Part shown: positions 35,483-44,338 of the stretch, piece by piece
Layout of the letters: each line of letters begins with the position of its first letter
How positions within the stretch are numbered: the stretch's first letter is position 1
NCBI GenBank assembly: GCA_040396955.1
Contig: JBBAWX010000007.1
Span: 75,806 to 139,805 of the forward strand
Direction of reading: 5' to 3'
Length of the DNA: 64,000 nt
Origin: UBA965 sp040396955
GTDB taxonomy: Bacteria > Chloroflexota > Chloroflexia > Chloroflexales > Roseiflexaceae
Program-made: the position numbers and the translations under genes
The notes under the pieces: generated by a model
What the model saw: only the letters and a program-made list of their open reading frames with translations
Databases searched by the model: none
Told to the model about the DNA's origin: nothing

Positions 35483-36334
35483 ATGTATGCAGTCATTGGA
35501 GTCCGCTTTCGGAATGCGACGCCGTGTGCCGGTGATGAGCGCAGTGTGGACGCACTCCTTGATTCGGGCGTACTCAATGTGGCCGGTCATCCCCCGACGG
35601 TGTATACGCCCACACTCGATGGTTTGTCACTGAGTAGCGATGTTCCCACCAATATCGGCATGCTCAATCGACGCATCGCCGACATGGTAGCGGATATCCG
35701 AGGCTCTGGCCAACGGGTTCTGCTCATTGGCGGTGATTGCACACACACGACCGGTGTGTATGCCGGTCTCCTGCAGGCACACGGCCCCGCTGCTCGTATC
35801 GGCCTTGTTTGGTTTGATGCACACGGTGATTTCAACACCACGCAGACGACTCTGTCTGGCATGTTGGGGGGAATGCCCGTCGCGGTCTGTGCTGGCCTCA
35901 CACTGCCACAGTGGCGCAATGCAGCTGGCATCCACACACCACTTGCCACCAACCGCATTGTGATGGTCGATGTGCGCAATCTGGATGCCGCCGAAGAGAC
36001 GTTGATTCGCGCCACCGATGTGCGCGTTGTCGCCTGTGAGCAGGATGCGGTCACTCATGCCATGCATCGACTTCTTGAGGACGTCGATTTGGTGTATCTC
36101 CATATCGACGAAGACATTCTTGATGCGCGCTACGTGCCCAACCATGGTACTGCAGAGCCCAACGGTCCCGACATGGCGCAGGTCCAAGCGGCGATCCGGG
36201 CCGTGGCAGATGTCGCCGGCGACAAATTAGTGGCTATGGCGTTGGTGTCGGTCTACAATGCGGGCCCAGGGGCCGATGTCAGTGTGGCCAGTGGCATTGA
36301 ATTGTTGCAGGCGATGCGCGCATCGTGGCAATAG
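35483..36334 (+). CDS. Arginase/agmatinase-family protein
   Basis: This 283-residue ureohydrolase-fold protein keeps the metal motifs DAHGDFN (112-118) and HIDEDILDA (207-215). The first motif is GGDCTH (83-88): the ligand His of GGDHS is Cys86 here, a variant seen in a distant arginase-like branch. One manganese site may therefore be altered. A guanidino substrate (arginine, agmatine, formiminoglutamate or similar) is likely, but the specificity is unknown. GAGAGGAG precedes the ATG. It is divergent from an operon with an amidase and an amino-acid exporter, suggesting nitrogen-compound turnover. Confidence 0.85.
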   Translation: MYAVIGVRFRNATPCAGDERSVDALLDSGVLNVAGHPPTVYTPTLDGLSLSSDVPTNIGMLNRRIADMVADIRGSGQRVLLIGGDCTHTTGVYAGLLQAHGPAARIGLVWFDAHGDFNTTQTTLSGMLGGMPVAVCAGLTLPQWRNAAGIHTPLATNRIVMVDVRNLDAAEETLIRATDVRVVACEQDAVTHAMHRLLEDVDLVYLHIDEDILDARYVPNHGTAEPNGPDMAQVQAAIRAVADVAGDKLVAMALVSVYNAGPGADVSVASGIELLQAMRASWQ

Positions 36335-36417
36335 GTCTATTTGCAGGCCCCATGCGTACCCCTATTTAGGTGATTCGTGTTTGTGTGCGTGCCTGTGCAC
36401 GCAGAGAGGAGTTGGGG

Positions 36418-37209
36418 ATGAACCGTGATACCCTTCGTCAAGCGTTCGTAATCATCATCACGGTGGTTACATTGATCGTGAATGGTCTGGCTACGTCGTT
36501 GCCCCTCAATAATGTGACCACGCAGCAACTTTCGGACATGTATCTGGTGCGTTTTGTGCCAGCCGGCTATGTCTTTGCGATCTGGGGCATTATCTACATC
36601 GGATTCATGTTTTATAGCACGTTTCAAGGGCTTGGTAGTCAGCGCGAAAATCCACGCTTGCGCCAAATTGGCTGGTGGTACGTGGTCGGAAGTAGCGCGA
36701 ATGCGCTCTGGTTGGTGTTTTGGCACTACAAAATGGTCGAAGTGACCATCGTGATGATGCTCATCTTGTTGGCAACACTCATCTACACCGTCATCACGCT
36801 GGTGCGAACACCGGCACGTACCTGGGTCGAGTATGCCATGGTCGACCTTCCGTTTCACATCTACACCGGTTGGATTAGTGTGGCCACCATCGTCAATGTC
36901 ACCGTGTTGCTTGATAAATTGGGGGTCAAAAACGACCAAGCTGGCATCATGTGGGCAATGGGACTGACCGCTGTTGCTGTGGTACTAGCCCTGTTGCAAC
37001 GCTATTGGCGCCGTGATACCGCATATGGACTGGTGATTGCCTGGGCACTTTACGGCGTTGGTGTCAAACAAATGCAATATGCAGAGTCAGGCATGTTGCC
37101 CGCTGCTCCACAATTAGTAGACATAACCCAGTATGCTGCATATGCGCTACTCGGCGTACTACTCGTATGGTGGGTCATTGCTCAAATTCAACGCATGCGC
37201 TCCACCTGA
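36418..37209 (+). CDS. TspO/MBR-related membrane protein (long form)
   Basis: This 263-residue protein has about eight hydrophobic helices, longer than the classical five-helix TspO of 160 residues. The first half shows the TspO-like segments PAGYVFAIWGIIYIGF and SSANALWLVFWHY. The LPFHIYTGWISVATIVNVT segment parallels the TspO fifth-helix region. Such proteins bind tetrapyrroles or sterol-like ligands; this longer type is uncharacterised as far as I know. The ATG at 36418 follows GAGAGGAG and GGGG. It is 83 bases after the arginase-like gene. A 20-bp palindrome follows its stop. Confidence 0.72.
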   Translation: MNRDTLRQAFVIIITVVTLIVNGLATSLPLNNVTTQQLSDMYLVRFVPAGYVFAIWGIIYIGFMFYSTFQGLGSQRENPRLRQIGWWYVVGSSANALWLVFWHYKMVEVTIVMMLILLATLIYTVITLVRTPARTWVEYAMVDLPFHIYTGWISVATIVNVTVLLDKLGVKNDQAGIMWAMGLTAVAVVLALLQRYWRRDTAYGLVIAWALYGVGVKQMQYAESGMLPAAPQLVDITQYAAYALLGVLLVWWVIAQIQRMRST

Positions 37210-37224
37210 TACCCGGCCCGTATG

Positions 37225-37268
37225 GCTCCAAACACGGCTGTCGCATACGCGACAGCCGTGTTTGGAGC
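37225..37268 (+). terminator. 20-bp perfect hairpin (no U tract)
   Basis: A perfect stem (37225-37244 with 37249-37268) with loop ATAC sits 15 bases after the stop. No T run follows. Its right arm contains the putative -35 of the next gene. Confidence 0.5.
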
Positions 37269-37289
37269 ATAGAGTAGATATGCTACAAT
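37261..37289 (+). promoter_or_regulatory. Promoter of the arabinofuranosidase gene
   Basis: TTTGGA (37261-37266), 17 bases, then TACAAT (37284-37289) preceded by TGC (extended -10). The -35 hexamer lies inside the preceding hairpin. Confidence 0.5.
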
Positions 37290-37329
37290 GGGGCGTCCTA
37301 TCGACAACCTGTATAGTTTGAGGTGCACT

Positions 37330-38838
37330 ATGGCAGAGCAGCTGACTGCGCGCGTATCGCTCGACCGACGTCGTACGGTGGCGGACATTTCGCCGTACCT
37401 ATTTGGCGGTTTTGTGGAGCACATGGGCCGATGTGTCTATGAAGGAATCTATGACCCGGCGTCGCCCCATGCCGATGCCAACGGGATTCGTGTGGATGTG
37501 CTTGATGCCCTCCAGCAGATGGGTGTGACCATTATTCGCTACCCGGGCGGTAACTTTTTGAGCGGGTACGACTGGCGTGACGGGGTGGGTCCCAAATCCG
37601 CTCGACCACGCAAGCGTGATTTGGCGTGGATGTCCGTCGAAACAAATCAGTTCGGGACGCATGAATTTCTTGATTACTGCAAACGCCTCGGCGCTGACCC
37701 GATGCTCGCTGTCAACATGGGCACCGGCGATATTGCCTTGGCGTCTGCCTACGTGGAATACTGCAACGCTCCGGCAGGCACCTACTGGGCCGATCAACGG
37801 GTTGCCAATGGGCAACGTGACCCGTGGGGCGTGAAGTGGTGGTGTCTTGGCAATGAAATGGATGGCCCGTGGCAAATTGGTCATCTTGATGCGGTCGAAT
37901 ATGGCAAAAAAGCCCTCGAAGCCGGCAAGATGATGAAGTGGCAAGATCCGAGCATCAAGTTGGTGCTTGCCGGCTCGTCGAGCATCGGCATGCCCACCTT
38001 CCCCACTTGGGATCGCACCATTCTCGAGATCTGCTACGACCAGGTCGACGTGCTGTCGATGCACTACTACGCGGGCAACCGCACCGACGATACCCCCTCG
38101 TACCTCGGCTTGGCGAGCACCTTTGAGGCATATGTCGACACGCTTGCCTCCACGGTGCAGTATGTCAAAGCACTCAAGCGCTCCAAAAAAGATGTCAAAT
38201 TGTCGTGGGACGAGTGGAACGTCTGGTACAAGAACATGCAGATGGACGGCAAGTGGCAAGAGGCGCCGCATCTCATCGAAGAGGTGTACAACCTCGAAGA
38301 TGCCTTGGTGGTTGCACAGTGGATGAACGTCTTTTTGCGCAAGAGCAACGTGCTCGAAGCCGCCTGTATGGCACAGATGGTCAACGTGATTGCGCCGATT
38401 TTGACCAACACCAACCAGATGGTGAAGCAGAGCATCTACTACCCGTTCAAGATGATGGCCAGCCGTGCCCGTGGTAAGGCACTCGACGTCTACGTGGATG
38501 TGGCCACCTATAGCACCGAAAGCACGCCCAACATTCCGTACATCGACGTGTCAGCTTCATGGGACGAGGCACGCGAGCAGGGGGCCTGCTTCATCGTGAA
38601 CCGGCATTTGAGCGAGAGCATCACCGTCACCATCGACATCGCTGATGCGCGGTCGGGTCTCAAGGCGGTCAATGGTGAAATCGTCGCTGGTAACGACCCC
38701 AAGGCCCACAACACGTTTGATCAGCCGCATGCCGTGGTGGCACAGGCGTTCAACCAGATGACGAGCCAGGGACAACAAATCGTGGTGACGGTGCCGCCGT
38801 TGTCGGCAACTGCCTTCGACCTCGTGGCAGCCAAGTAA
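37330..38838 (+). CDS. abfA: GH51 alpha-L-arabinofuranosidase
   Basis: This 502-residue enzyme removes L-arabinofuranose from arabinan and arabinoxylan oligosaccharides. The (beta/alpha)8 domain carries the acid/base Glu176 in CLGNEMDGPW and the nucleophile Glu295 in LSWDEWNVWY. The N-terminal GGFVEHMGRCVYEGIYDP is a GH51 hallmark, and a C-terminal beta-sandwich completes the usual length. No signal peptide is present, so it acts in the cytosol on imported oligosaccharides. The ATG at 37330 follows GAGGTG. No sugar transporter is adjacent. Confidence 0.95.
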   Translation: MAEQLTARVSLDRRRTVADISPYLFGGFVEHMGRCVYEGIYDPASPHADANGIRVDVLDALQQMGVTIIRYPGGNFLSGYDWRDGVGPKSARPRKRDLAWMSVETNQFGTHEFLDYCKRLGADPMLAVNMGTGDIALASAYVEYCNAPAGTYWADQRVANGQRDPWGVKWWCLGNEMDGPWQIGHLDAVEYGKKALEAGKMMKWQDPSIKLVLAGSSSIGMPTFPTWDRTILEICYDQVDVLSMHYYAGNRTDDTPSYLGLASTFEAYVDTLASTVQYVKALKRSKKDVKLSWDEWNVWYKNMQMDGKWQEAPHLIEEVYNLEDALVVAQWMNVFLRKSNVLEAACMAQMVNVIAPILTNTNQMVKQSIYYPFKMMASRARGKALDVYVDVATYSTESTPNIPYIDVSASWDEAREQGACFIVNRHLSESITVTIDIADARSGLKAVNGEIVAGNDPKAHNTFDQPHAVVAQAFNQMTSQGQQIVVTVPPLSATAFDLVAAK

Positions 38839-38853
38839 CCGTTGCATCGCATC

Positions 38854-38891
38854 TCCCTGCTCCGTGGCACGTACGTGCCACGGAGCAGGGA
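38854..38891 (+). terminator. Long palindrome after the arabinofuranosidase gene (no U tract)
   Basis: A perfect 17-bp stem (38854-38870 with 38875-38891) has loop GTAC. AAAATC rather than T follows. Confidence 0.5.
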
Positions 38892-38937
38892 AAATCACAT
38901 GAATAGCTCATGAAAAAGAAAAAAACAGGGAGGTTTG

Positions 38938-39792
38938 ATGCCACGTTTTCGATTCCAGTGGGATAATGTGCCACTCCCAGTGCGCAACGCACTTGCACTC
39001 CATTTGCAGATCCCCGCCGATACCCCCCAGTTTGTGCGTCATTTCGGCAAACGACCCCGTGAAGAGTTCATCCAAGTAGCCTGGGATGTGCTCCAAGTGC
39101 ATTGGTTGTCCAACGATCAGGCGGCCACACAGCGCATCGTCAGCCAGTTGCGTGACCGCGGTAACGGTGACCCTCAAATCAGCGATGATATGGCCTTTTT
39201 GGCGAGTTGTCGCAACACGATTGGTCTGCGGCGTATCGTGCTTGCCGAGTTCATCGCGCTCGGTGAGACAGGGCCAACCGACGTGACACTGCCAGGTGGT
39301 CCAGAGTCTGCCCCAGCCGTGTTGCCCCAGCCAGCGATTCCGACTGCCGCAACGCTCCCGATACATGAGCAATTGCGCCAATTTTTGATCGTACACATGC
39401 AAAAGCATTATCCAGCGGATGCCATTGGTCTCGATGACGACGGGAGCATTACGGTGACCGCAGGGAGTGCGAGTGTCTTTGTGTCGGTGCATGCGGAGCC
39501 GTTGTTTGTGCGCATTGCTGCCGTGCTCGTGCATCAACTGACTGCGACTCCCGAGTTGTTTGAGACGCTCAACCACGTCAACCGGGCCTTGCAAATTGGC
39601 CGCATGTACTGGATTGACGGCTATGTGATTTTCGAAGAATGTTTGTTGGCACAAGCCATCAATGAGGCGTCATTTATTCAGACACTCGAGGCGGTACGCT
39701 TTATTGCCGATCAGTATGATGATCGTTTACACGCCACCTTCGGCGGTACGATGATGCAGAATGCGCCAACGGGAGATAGCATCGATGTCTAG
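38938..39792 (+). CDS. YbjN-domain protein of unknown function
   Basis: The protein has 284 residues and no signal peptide. The N-terminal half (1-110) is helical, with no motif I know. A Pro/Ala-rich linker lies at about 115-140. The C-terminal part (about 145-270) looks like the YbjN fold: a strand with ITVTAGSASVFVSV, then LFETLNHVNRALQIGRMYWIDGYVIFEECLL. The start at 38938 has GGGAGG four bases upstream. It overlaps the protease gene by eight bases, suggesting coupled expression and a shared function. YbjN domains in other bacteria are linked to envelope or type III chaperone-like roles. Confidence 0.65.
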   Translation: MPRFRFQWDNVPLPVRNALALHLQIPADTPQFVRHFGKRPREEFIQVAWDVLQVHWLSNDQAATQRIVSQLRDRGNGDPQISDDMAFLASCRNTIGLRRIVLAEFIALGETGPTDVTLPGGPESAPAVLPQPAIPTAATLPIHEQLRQFLIVHMQKHYPADAIGLDDDGSITVTAGSASVFVSVHAEPLFVRIAAVLVHQLTATPELFETLNHVNRALQIGRMYWIDGYVIFEECLLAQAINEASFIQTLEAVRFIADQYDDRLHATFGGTMMQNAPTGDSIDV

Positions 39793-40690
39793 CCTCGTCT
39801 TGCAACAGTTCAATCACGAACTGACGGCACTCATTGAGCGAATCCGTCATAGCACTGCCATGGTGTCGGGGATGTCCATTGATTTGTTGAACGGGAGCGG
39901 TGGCTCAGCCTGGTTGTTTGACACACAGGGGCATCTCGTGACGAATCACCATGTGGTGGCTGACATCAAGCGCTCGTTGCGTGTGCAATTTGCGGGTAAA
40001 CCGGAAATTCCCGCAGTCGTGGTGGGAAGTGACCCGAGCACGGATCTTGCCGTCCTTCGCGTTGATCTCCCCGTGACTGCCACTGCGCTTGCATTGCGCC
40101 CTGCGGTGCCGGCACTTGGTGAGCTCTGTATGGCCATGGGCGCCCCGTTGCGGTTCCGTGAGTCGGTGAGCCTCGGCATTGTCTCTGGGCTACATCGACA
40201 ACTCACGTTGCCAGACGGTGTCCTCGAAGAAGTGGTTCAGACCGATGCCGCCATTAACCCGGGTAATTCGGGAGGCCCGCTCATCGACATGGCAGGGCTT
40301 GTCATTGGGGTGAACGTGGCGAAGCGCGGTGACGCCGATAACATCGGGTTTGCCATTTGCAGTGAAATGGTTGCCGATGTGGTGCCCGAACTCATCGCAC
40401 ATGGTGGTATTGAACGAGGGACGTTTGGACTGACGGTCGGCGAGGTGATGGATGTGACCGGGCATGAGGATCCCATGATTGTCGTCCAACGCGTGCGCAC
40501 TGCACCATCCCTCTTTGAAGTGGGCGATATCATCATCAGCATTGATGCACACCCCATTCGGCGTCGCTACGACATCCGTAAATTGTTGCATCGGGGGACA
40601 ATTGGCACAACAAAGCTCGTAGAAATAAAACGTGCCGGTGCACTTCACACGTTGAATGTGCCGGTGATGCAACGGCAGAATGGGACATAA
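39785..40690 (+). CDS. HtrA/DegP-family serine protease with PDZ domain, apparently cytosolic
   Basis: This 301-residue protein has a trypsin-like domain with His56 (TNHHVV), Asp87 (STDLAVLRV) and Ser162 (NPGNSGGP), so the catalytic triad is complete. A PDZ domain fills the C-terminus (about 205-295, DIIISIDAHPIRR). There is no signal peptide or membrane anchor, unlike most HtrA proteins. It may act in the cytosol or be exported by another route. The start at 39785 lies within the end of the YbjN-domain gene. Confidence 0.9.
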   Translation: MSSLVLQQFNHELTALIERIRHSTAMVSGMSIDLLNGSGGSAWLFDTQGHLVTNHHVVADIKRSLRVQFAGKPEIPAVVVGSDPSTDLAVLRVDLPVTATALALRPAVPALGELCMAMGAPLRFRESVSLGIVSGLHRQLTLPDGVLEEVVQTDAAINPGNSGGPLIDMAGLVIGVNVAKRGDADNIGFAICSEMVADVVPELIAHGGIERGTFGLTVGEVMDVTGHEDPMIVVQRVRTAPSLFEVGDIIISIDAHPIRRRYDIRKLLHRGTIGTTKLVEIKRAGALHTLNVPVMQRQNGT

Positions 40691-40726
40691 AAACGCTCAC
40701 CGTGTGCATCTCTGCACACGGTGAGC
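40690..40726 (-). terminator. Terminator of the FKBP-Rieske operon
   Basis: A perfect 14-bp stem (40695-40708 with 40713-40726) and 4-base loop is followed on the minus strand by GTTTTTAT. The T run makes it act mainly on minus-strand transcription. It also lies directly after the plus-strand protease gene. Confidence 0.8.
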
Positions 40727-40739
40727 ATTGGATGGCAGG

Positions 40740-41834
40740 TCATTGTTTGCTTGGAGTCCCGAGGTGCTCACAGAGCAGACCGTGGAAGTGGTGCACGCCG
40801 TTTTCACGGAGCAACGAAAACCGCCCCGTGTTGTAGGACTGTGAGCGCAAGCGTCGTTGCACGGTCTCGCACAGGTCGATGTCTTCACGCTGTACAAGAT
40901 CGCTGAAGGCGAAGTTTTTGGCGAAATCTTCGGCAATCCCCGGTCGGTCCATGTCGAGCACGTACCACTCAAAGATGGTGACGGTCTTTTCGGGACCAAG
41001 TGGCAAGATGATGTTGATCTGCAGGTTGTCTGGGTAGATGTTGAGCATCAGATTGGGAAAAATCCAGTAGTAGAGGGCCTGTGCATTCGCATCCTTCTCG
41101 AGGTTACGGCGATACAAAGAATCCTCTTTGGCACGAATGGGGGCATACTGCTTGGAGTAGTAGCGCTCCGTTTCCACCCGGTACTGGTTGTAGTCGATTT
41201 CCTTGAACAAGCCGGGGTGGGCCACGGGGATGTGGTAGCCCTCCAGATAGTTGTCGACGTACACTTTCCAGTTGCAGTCAATTTCGTAATCGACGCGCTT
41301 ATAAAAGCCCATGCGATCGAGGGGCATATGTGCCGTTTCGGGGATGATGTTGCCGAGTGTGGCCTGGAGTGAGGGTGCTTGATCATCGAGGCACACAAAA
41401 ATGAACGGACCCCAGGTGTCGACACGTACCGGCTTGAGGCCAAATTCATCGCGATTGAAGCACTCCACGCCCTCGAACTCTGGCGTGTTGAGCAAGCGTC
41501 CATCAAGGCCGTACGTCCAACCGTGGTAGGTGCACTGGAGCGTTTTGCGGTGACCGGGGCCATTGGCGACGGCGCCAGCGCGGTGACGACACACGTTGTA
41601 GAAGGCATGAATGGTGCCGGCCGTATCACGGGTTATCACGAGCGGTTCATCAACCACGGTGCAGGTGAAATGATCACCCGGGCGTTGGAGTTGCTCAAGC
41701 CGCCCAATCAGCTGCCAGGTGCGCCCGAAGATGGTGCGCTTTTCGTGGGCCAGCTGATCGGCGTCCGTGTACCAATCGGCGGGAATGGTGGTGGCGGTGG
41801 CTAAATTGGGGTCGTAGGTGAACGTCGATGGCAT
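40740..41834 (-). CDS. Rieske non-heme iron oxygenase, alpha subunit
   Basis: This 364-residue oxygenase has the Rieske [2Fe-2S] ligands Cys82, His84, Cys101 and His104 (CRHRAG ... CTYHGW). The mononuclear iron site is in NYLEGYHIPVAHP (His201, His206), with a later Asp. The segment CNWKVYVDNYLEGYHIPVAHPGL resembles choline/glycine-betaine monooxygenases and other N-demethylating Rieske enzymes more than aromatic dioxygenases. The substrate is unproven. AGGAGA precedes the start at 41834. It is nine bases downstream of the FKBP gene, and no reductase is adjacent. Confidence 0.9.
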   Translation of the reverse strand: MPSTFTYDPNLATATTIPADWYTDADQLAHEKRTIFGRTWQLIGRLEQLQRPGDHFTCTVVDEPLVITRDTAGTIHAFYNVCRHRAGAVANGPGHRKTLQCTYHGWTYGLDGRLLNTPEFEGVECFNRDEFGLKPVRVDTWGPFIFVCLDDQAPSLQATLGNIIPETAHMPLDRMGFYKRVDYEIDCNWKVYVDNYLEGYHIPVAHPGLFKEIDYNQYRVETERYYSKQYAPIRAKEDSLYRRNLEKDANAQALYYWIFPNLMLNIYPDNLQINIILPLGPEKTVTIFEWYVLDMDRPGIAEDFAKNFAFSDLVQREDIDLCETVQRRLRSQSYNTGRFSLLRENGVHHFHGLLCEHLGTPSKQ

Positions 41835-41843
41835 GCGCGTCTC

Positions 41844-42197
41844 CTAACCACGTACACTCAAGAGTTCCACATCAAAGACCAACGTGGCATTGGGGGGGAT
41901 GACACCCGCCGCGCCGCGTGCACCGTAACCGAGGTCGGCCGGGATGGTCAAGATGCGCCGGCCACCGACGTTCATGGACAGCACTCCTTCGTCCCAGCCT
42001 TTAATCACCTGACCAACACCGATGATGAAGGTGAACGGGCTATTGCGGTCGCGCGAGCTGTCGAATTTTTTGCCGTCGGTGAGGGTGCCGGTGTAGTGAA
42101 CGGTCACCTGCTGGCCGGCCTTGGGGCTTTCCCCCGTGCCAACCTCGATATCGCGATACTGCAAGCCGGAAGGGGTGGTAATCGTGTTGTCCGACAT
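41844..42197 (-). CDS. FKBP-type peptidyl-prolyl isomerase
   Basis: This 117-residue single-domain FKBP contains GLQYRDIEVGTG, VTVHYTGTL, FDSSRDRNSPFTF, GVGQVIKGWDEGVLSMNVGGRR and the GYGARG ... IPPNATLVFDVELL ending, which is complete for this fold. There is no signal peptide, so it is cytosolic. The start at 42197 follows AAGGAG; longer starts are not conserved. It is the first gene of a two-gene operon with the Rieske oxygenase. Pairing a foldase with an iron-sulfur oxygenase is unusual and may be incidental. Confidence 0.95.
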   Translation of the reverse strand: MSDNTITTPSGLQYRDIEVGTGESPKAGQQVTVHYTGTLTDGKKFDSSRDRNSPFTFIIGVGQVIKGWDEGVLSMNVGGRRILTIPADLGYGARGAAGVIPPNATLVFDVELLSVRG

Positions 42198-42312
42198 GAG
42201 ATGACTCCTTACTTGATACAAAACTTCTGAAACAATGGCCGCGTGATTTGCACAATCCTGGTATTCCGAGATAATACAGAGAATCAAGCCACTCTATGCA
42301 CAAGAGGCCATC

Positions 42313-44259
42313 GTGGTTGCCATGACGCACATAGTACGACAGGGCGTGCGGGTACTCCCGTGGCTACTTGTCGCATTACCGGTACAGCTCCTCTGGTACG
42401 AATTCACCACGACACCGACGATTGGACTCACCCTCATCGGAATCGTTGCGGCTTTTGTATTGTACCGCACAACGGCTCACAATGAAACTTACATCCGCTT
42501 GCTGTTGCTCGCCGGGTACAGCCTCGGCATCGGCATTATCGCTCAGCTTGACCTGCACGGGTTGTATCTTTGGCAACATGCAAGTTGGGTGCTTGTCGTC
42601 ATCTTTGCATTGTCAGCTCTTACCCCGGTAATCACAGACCAGGAATCAGCCGCCACGGTACCACCTGCGGTGGTGCCCCAATGGCGTTGGTGGCTGGCCA
42701 TCCTCGGGGTCGGGGTGGTGGCGATTGTCATTCGGGCACACGGTATCGAGACTGCACCTGTCATCGGTGGTGACGAAGCCAATGCGGCTTTGTATGCTCT
42801 TGAAATACTCAATGGTCGGGTGCGCAACCTCTTTCAATCGGGCTGGTACGAATTTCCGGCGCTGTGGTTCAGTTTGCCGGCGCTTTCTCACGCAATCTTC
42901 GCAGATCCCATGTGGGCGTTGCGTGGGCATGCCGTGCTTGTTGGCGCACTGAGTTGTGCCACTCTCACGTGGGCACTACGTCCCATTCTTGGCTCGTCGT
43001 GGTATGCAATCGCCGGCGGGCTGTTGTTGGCCTGTTTCGGTCTGCACATTTATTTCTCCCAAATCGGCCTCAACAACATTTTTGATGGCCTGACCATGAC
43101 CATCTTGCTCGGTCTGTTGGCCCGCCAAAGTGAGCAGTATGCGCCGATGCGTTGGGGCTGGCTAGGGTTGTGGTTGGGGATTGCCCTCTACGGCTATACG
43201 AGTGCACGCCTGTTTCCACTCATCGTCGTCTTTTGGGCGGTGCGCATGTGGTGGCATCGGCCACAGCAACGCGGTGCATTGCTTGACGGCATGGCGGTCG
43301 TGGCTTTGATCGCACTCATCGTGGTTGCTCCCCTGCTCGTGCACTACGTCTACCGCCCAGATAATTTCATGGCGCCGTTGGTGCGGTTTTCCTACATGAG
43401 CGAGATCGAGCCCGGATATTCGTTGTTTGCGCGCATCGAGCGTGACACCGGTGTTACCGTCTTTCGCCAACTCTGGCAACACGTCATCATCACCGTCAAG
43501 GCCATCAGTGTGGGTCCCACCGACGGCTGGTACGTGTTTTCGCGGGGCGTAGTCGGTCCCGTGTTAGTCATTCCGTTGCTGATTGGCACCATCCGTGCCA
43601 TCGACGCACTTCATCGTCCCATGTGGCACGTGGCCGTCGCCGGTGTCATCGGTTTCATCGTGGTCAGCGTGCTTTCTCACCCTGTGGGCTCTGGTCAGCG
43701 CTTGATTGCGTTGTTACCCGTGCTGATCGGGCTGTGTCTGGTGGGCATGCAGTGGATGGAGCGGATGTTGCAACGCTGGCTTCCTCCCGTGCTCGCAACG
43801 GGTGTGGTCGTGATGATACTGGGGACATCCATGTACACGCACATCAACGACTACGTTGTGCGATTTTTGTGGCATGAAGGCGGCGTCGGTGACATCAATT
43901 CGCGAGCCATCGACTACTACGGTCAGTTCATGCGCCGCCTGCCACCTGGGACCGTGGTTGACATTCTGGTCGGCCCCGACTTTCAACGTGCGGCCAACGT
44001 GGGTGTGGCGTACCATGCGCGTCATCTTGATGCGCTCGAAATCCCGGAAGGAATGGCACCGCGCCCAGAGGCGCAAGTCTGGGTAGTGCCCGGAGCCCGT
44101 CTTGACCCACCGGTTGCACCACCCGGCTTTGCAGAGGCACGCTACATCGTCATGCCAGAGGGCACGGTGTGGTTGACCATCTACTACGCTGATTCGTTAC
44201 GAGCGTTGTTCCAAGACATTCCTGCGCCACAGGTGTACCCACCACCCGTGCCCGAGTAG
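42313..44259 (+). CDS. GT39/ArnT-like membrane glycosyltransferase
   Basis: This protein of about 648 residues has 11-13 membrane helices. The first external loop carries the Asp-Glu motif of PMT/ArnT-type polyprenyl-phosphate-sugar transferases (GGDEANAALYALEIL, Asp154-Glu155). A soluble C-terminal part (about 540-648) ends in a Pro-rich tail. It probably transfers a sugar from a lipid carrier on the outer face of the membrane. A GTG start at 42313 with AGAGG five bases upstream is used; an ATG three codons later is an alternative. It is transcribed alone. Confidence 0.78.
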   Translation: MVAMTHIVRQGVRVLPWLLVALPVQLLWYEFTTTPTIGLTLIGIVAAFVLYRTTAHNETYIRLLLLAGYSLGIGIIAQLDLHGLYLWQHASWVLVVIFALSALTPVITDQESAATVPPAVVPQWRWWLAILGVGVVAIVIRAHGIETAPVIGGDEANAALYALEILNGRVRNLFQSGWYEFPALWFSLPALSHAIFADPMWALRGHAVLVGALSCATLTWALRPILGSSWYAIAGGLLLACFGLHIYFSQIGLNNIFDGLTMTILLGLLARQSEQYAPMRWGWLGLWLGIALYGYTSARLFPLIVVFWAVRMWWHRPQQRGALLDGMAVVALIALIVVAPLLVHYVYRPDNFMAPLVRFSYMSEIEPGYSLFARIERDTGVTVFRQLWQHVIITVKAISVGPTDGWYVFSRGVVGPVLVIPLLIGTIRAIDALHRPMWHVAVAGVIGFIVVSVLSHPVGSGQRLIALLPVLIGLCLVGMQWMERMLQRWLPPVLATGVVVMILGTSMYTHINDYVVRFLWHEGGVGDINSRAIDYYGQFMRRLPPGTVVDILVGPDFQRAANVGVAYHARHLDALEIPEGMAPRPEAQVWVVPGARLDPPVAPPGFAEARYIVMPEGTVWLTIYYADSLRALFQDIPAPQVYPPPVPE

Positions 44260-44292
44260 TGAAAAACGTGGTGCTCTAGATGGGGGGACAGC

Positions 44293-44334
44293 GTGATACA
44301 GAGGGGCGCACAGCTGTGCGCCCCTCTGTATCAC
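44293..44334. terminator. 42-base perfect palindrome between convergent genes (no U tract)
   Basis: Positions 44293-44313 and 44314-44334 are exact reverse complements, a 21+21 inverted repeat. It lies between the GT39-like gene and the PhyH-family gene. No T run is found on either side. Confidence 0.55.
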
Positions 44335-44338
44335 CTAC

